NCBI GenBank assembly: GCA_027038695.1
Contig: JALWHA010000038.1
Span: 1-17,350 of the forward strand
From: Acidobacteriota bacterium
GTDB lineage: Bacteria; Acidobacteriota; Holophagae; Thermotomaculales; Thermotomaculaceae
Reading direction: 5' to 3'
DNA length: 17,350 nucleotides
Position numbers and translations under genes: made by a program. The notes beneath the pieces were generated by a model. The model made no database searches, was not told the DNA's origin, and saw nothing but the letters and a program-made list of their open reading frames with translations. Positions 15,955 through 17,350 of this stretch are shown here, piece after piece. Numbering within the stretch: position 1 is the stretch's first letter; each line of letters opens with the position of its first letter.

Positions 15955-16704
15955 TTAAAATGGCGTATTTCTTGTATTTCCCGTATTTTTTTTCGGCGAA
16001 GGGGTATTACGCCTTCCGCCTCCGGTAAACGGATTAGGCCTTGCGGAAACATTGCCCGGCCTATTTACCGATCTATGATTAACATTTGATCTTCCGGGAG
16101 TAGTTGTTCTTGTCCGGCTAGGTCTTCTAACCGCCTTAACTCTTGAAGCATTCGGCCTTCTGGTATAAACTCTTGAGTTTTTCCTTGCAAAAGACCTTGA
16201 CGGCTTTCTTACGCGACCTCTTGAGAATTTTCTTGATTTTGTTGTTTTTTTATTTACAGGCCTTCTTGGCGGGGGTGTTACACGAGTATTTACATTGTAA
16301 GATGTATTCTTTATGTGAGAGTTTTTAGCCTTTAATTTGGTATCGGGATAGAGTTTGTATTCTTTGCCGCCGTAATACAGTAAAACATAGTCCGGCGTTA
16401 TCTTTTTCAAAACGGCATCGCAGAATTTTTCTCCTGAGGAATGGTATACACTTACCCTTTTTCTTTTATCTTTATCGTAATAGGTAAAAATAGCCCTCTT
16501 GTAGTCTTTTATAACTATAATCCCGTCAAGAACAGGCATATTCTTCGGTAAGTCAACAACCTTCTCGGTATCTACCTCTTCCCCGCTTTTTTCAACATAT
16601 CCCCTGTCCTGTTCAAACAGGTTAGCCTTTTTTATTAAATCCACATTCTGGCTGAAGCATTGCATTGTAAATAGTACGGAGATTAACATAAAAATATACT
16701 TCAT
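15955..16704 (-). CDS. Exported PilP/GspC-like HR-domain protein with a very basic C-terminal tail
   Basis: A 249-residue protein. Residues 1-19 form a signal peptide (LFTMQCFS); the Cys at 16 might be a weak lipidation site. Residues about 55-122 have the rhythm of the PilP/GspC homology region, a small beta domain: PVLDGIIVIKDYKRAIFTYY, then a VSVYHSSGEKFCDAVLKKI turn, then DYVLLYYGGKEYKLYPD. In GspC and PilP this domain docks on the secretin N0 domain. That fits the position here, directly after pilO (ATGA overlap) and directly before the secretin. From about residue 140 to the end the chain is low-complexity, rich in Arg, Lys, Ser, Pro, Thr and Asn, with no Asp or Glu at all. The reading frame stays intact to the stop, so the tail is not a frameshift artefact of the last codons. 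The HR assignment rests on pattern and context and should be tested by profile search. Confidence 0.65.
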   Translation of the reverse strand: MKYIFMLISVLFTMQCFSQNVDLIKKANLFEQDRGYVEKSGEEVDTEKVVDLPKNMPVLDGIIVIKDYKRAIFTYYDKDKRKRVSVYHSSGEKFCDAVLKKITPDYVLLYYGGKEYKLYPDTKLKAKNSHIKNTSYNVNTRVTPPPRRPVNKKTTKSRKFSRGRVRKPSRSFARKNSRVYTRRPNASRVKAVRRPSRTRTTTPGRSNVNHRSVNRPGNVSARPNPFTGGGRRNTPSPKKNTGNTRNTPF

Positions 16705-17309
16705 TTTTTACTCCCGCTTTTGTTTTTTTGCTGTTTTCCGGTATTATCGTCATTGTCTAATTTAATTATCCCCTTTACCGAGACAACAGTCTCTATTCCT
16801 CTGTAAAACCGTATAATTACGCTTTCTGCAAACATATAATGCTCATCTCGTTCTATATCGTATAGAAAATCAACAATATTATCGTAATCTCCTTTAACGG
16901 TTACCCTTGCCTTGGCAATTTTATAACCGTATTCGTCTTTAGATCTCTCCTTATAAATTCTAACCACATTCAAACTTCTGTCTTTTGCGTAATCAGTTAC
17001 CGTTTCCTCTAAAAAAACCTGGGCAAGTTCAATATTTTTTGCACGGATTAATCTGTTTTTATAGTTTTCATACTTCCGCCTCAAGATTTTAGCCTGTTTC
17101 ACCATCTTTTTGGCACTTTTAATCTTTTTTCCCAATTCAACAAGTTCTTTGGAATATTGCACCTTTTGTATCTTTAACTTTGAATAGGATTGATATAGCG
17201 GATAAATTATCAAATTAAAAACAATGACAAAAACAAAAACCGCTATCCCTAATTTAATTACCCTTTTTTCAGACTTCTTTAATTTAATATTTTTAAATTT
17301 AGTAAACAA
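16701..17309 (-). CDS. pilO: PilO/GspM-like inner-membrane assembly protein
   Basis: The 202-residue protein has the classic layout: a short basic cytoplasmic end, one membrane helix at about 18-38, a charged coiled coil at about 40-90, and a ferredoxin-like periplasmic domain at about 95-185. The signature strands are KARVTVKGDYDNIVDFLYDI (133-152) and the following AESVIIRFYRG. The tail (186-202) is a polar Lys-rich extension. PilO pairs with PilN in the inner membrane and connects through PilP to the secretin; GspM does the same in type II secretion. Translation starts with TTG at 17309, preceded by AGGGGG, and overlaps the upstream stop by 11 bases; there is no better Met before the membrane helix. 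The gene ends in an ATGA overlap with the next gene. Confidence 0.82.
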   Translation of the reverse strand: MFTKFKNIKLKKSEKRVIKLGIAVFVFVIVFNLIIYPLYQSYSKLKIQKVQYSKELVELGKKIKSAKKMVKQAKILRRKYENYKNRLIRAKNIELAQVFLEETVTDYAKDRSLNVVRIYKERSKDEYGYKIAKARVTVKGDYDNIVDFLYDIERDEHYMFAESVIIRFYRGIETVVSVKGIIKLDNDDNTGKQQKNKSGSKK

Positions 17310-17350
17310 CTTTCCCCCTGATTATAAAGATTGTATAATCCCCGCTTTCC
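17299..17350 (-). CDS. C-terminal end of a PilN-like protein (5' part outside window)
   Basis: Sixteen codons (ESGDYTIFIIRGKVVY) and a TAA at 17301-17299 are visible. The frame overlaps the pilO start by 11 bases. The last beta-strand pattern and the position directly before pilO suggest PilN or a GspL C-terminal domain. The identity is inferred almost wholly from gene order; so little sequence cannot prove it. Confidence 0.45.
   Translation of the reverse strand, partial: ESGDYTIFIIRGKVVY

Noticed and set aside
1..17350. Mobile elements, CRISPR arrays or horizontally acquired islands.
   Set aside because: No transposase, integrase, direct-repeat array, tRNA or sharp change in base composition was seen; gene packing is uniform.

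Overview
The window is an AT-rich stretch (about 35-40 % GC by eye) of a diderm bacterium. Every supported gene lies on the minus strand, so transcription runs from high to low coordinates. A secretin, PilN/PilO-type assembly proteins, a TonB-dependent receptor and several signal peptides show that there is an outer membrane. A transmembrane Ser/Thr kinase with PEGA repeats and many large TPR proteins are typical of Acidobacteriota, Myxococcota and related phyla. The sequence alone does not fix the taxon.

Layout in the direction of transcription. Block 1 (17350-10775): the end of a PilN-like gene, pilO, an exported PilP/GspC-like protein with an extremely basic tail, a GspD-type secretin lipoprotein, a giant exported TPR protein, and an OsmC-family redox protein. 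This looks like the inner-membrane alignment complex and outer-membrane channel of a type IV pilus or type II secretion machine, with passengers at its 3' end. Block 2 (10715-5332): a PknB-like kinase with extracytoplasmic PEGA repeats, an exported TPR plus beta-propeller protein, and an exported PEGA/PDZ/TPR protein. They are joined by a 4-base overlap and a 0-base gap. I read them as one envelope-sensing or envelope-maintenance module. Block 3 (5318-1): a degenerate DUF2064-like protein, thiL, a DUF2062 membrane protein, a YjbQ-family protein, prfB with a programmed +1 frameshift, a small membrane histidine kinase, and the N-terminal 292 residues of a TonB-dependent receptor that runs off the window.

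The genes are packed very tightly, with many ATGA or longer overlaps. The only gap above about 15 bases is 10716-10774. It holds a good sigma-70-type promoter placed so close to the kinase start that the mRNA may be leaderless. There is no stretch above 300 bases without a gene: positions 1-865, which might look empty, are the open 3' part of the receptor gene. I saw no tRNA, rRNA, CRISPR array, insertion sequence or convincing intrinsic terminator.

The points most worth a second look are the kinase/PEGA/propeller triad, the acid-free Arg/Lys tail on the PilP-like protein, the G8 and G7 tracts in the receptor gene, the secretin of GspD architecture in a pil-like gene order, and the DUF2064 relative that has lost its signature residues.
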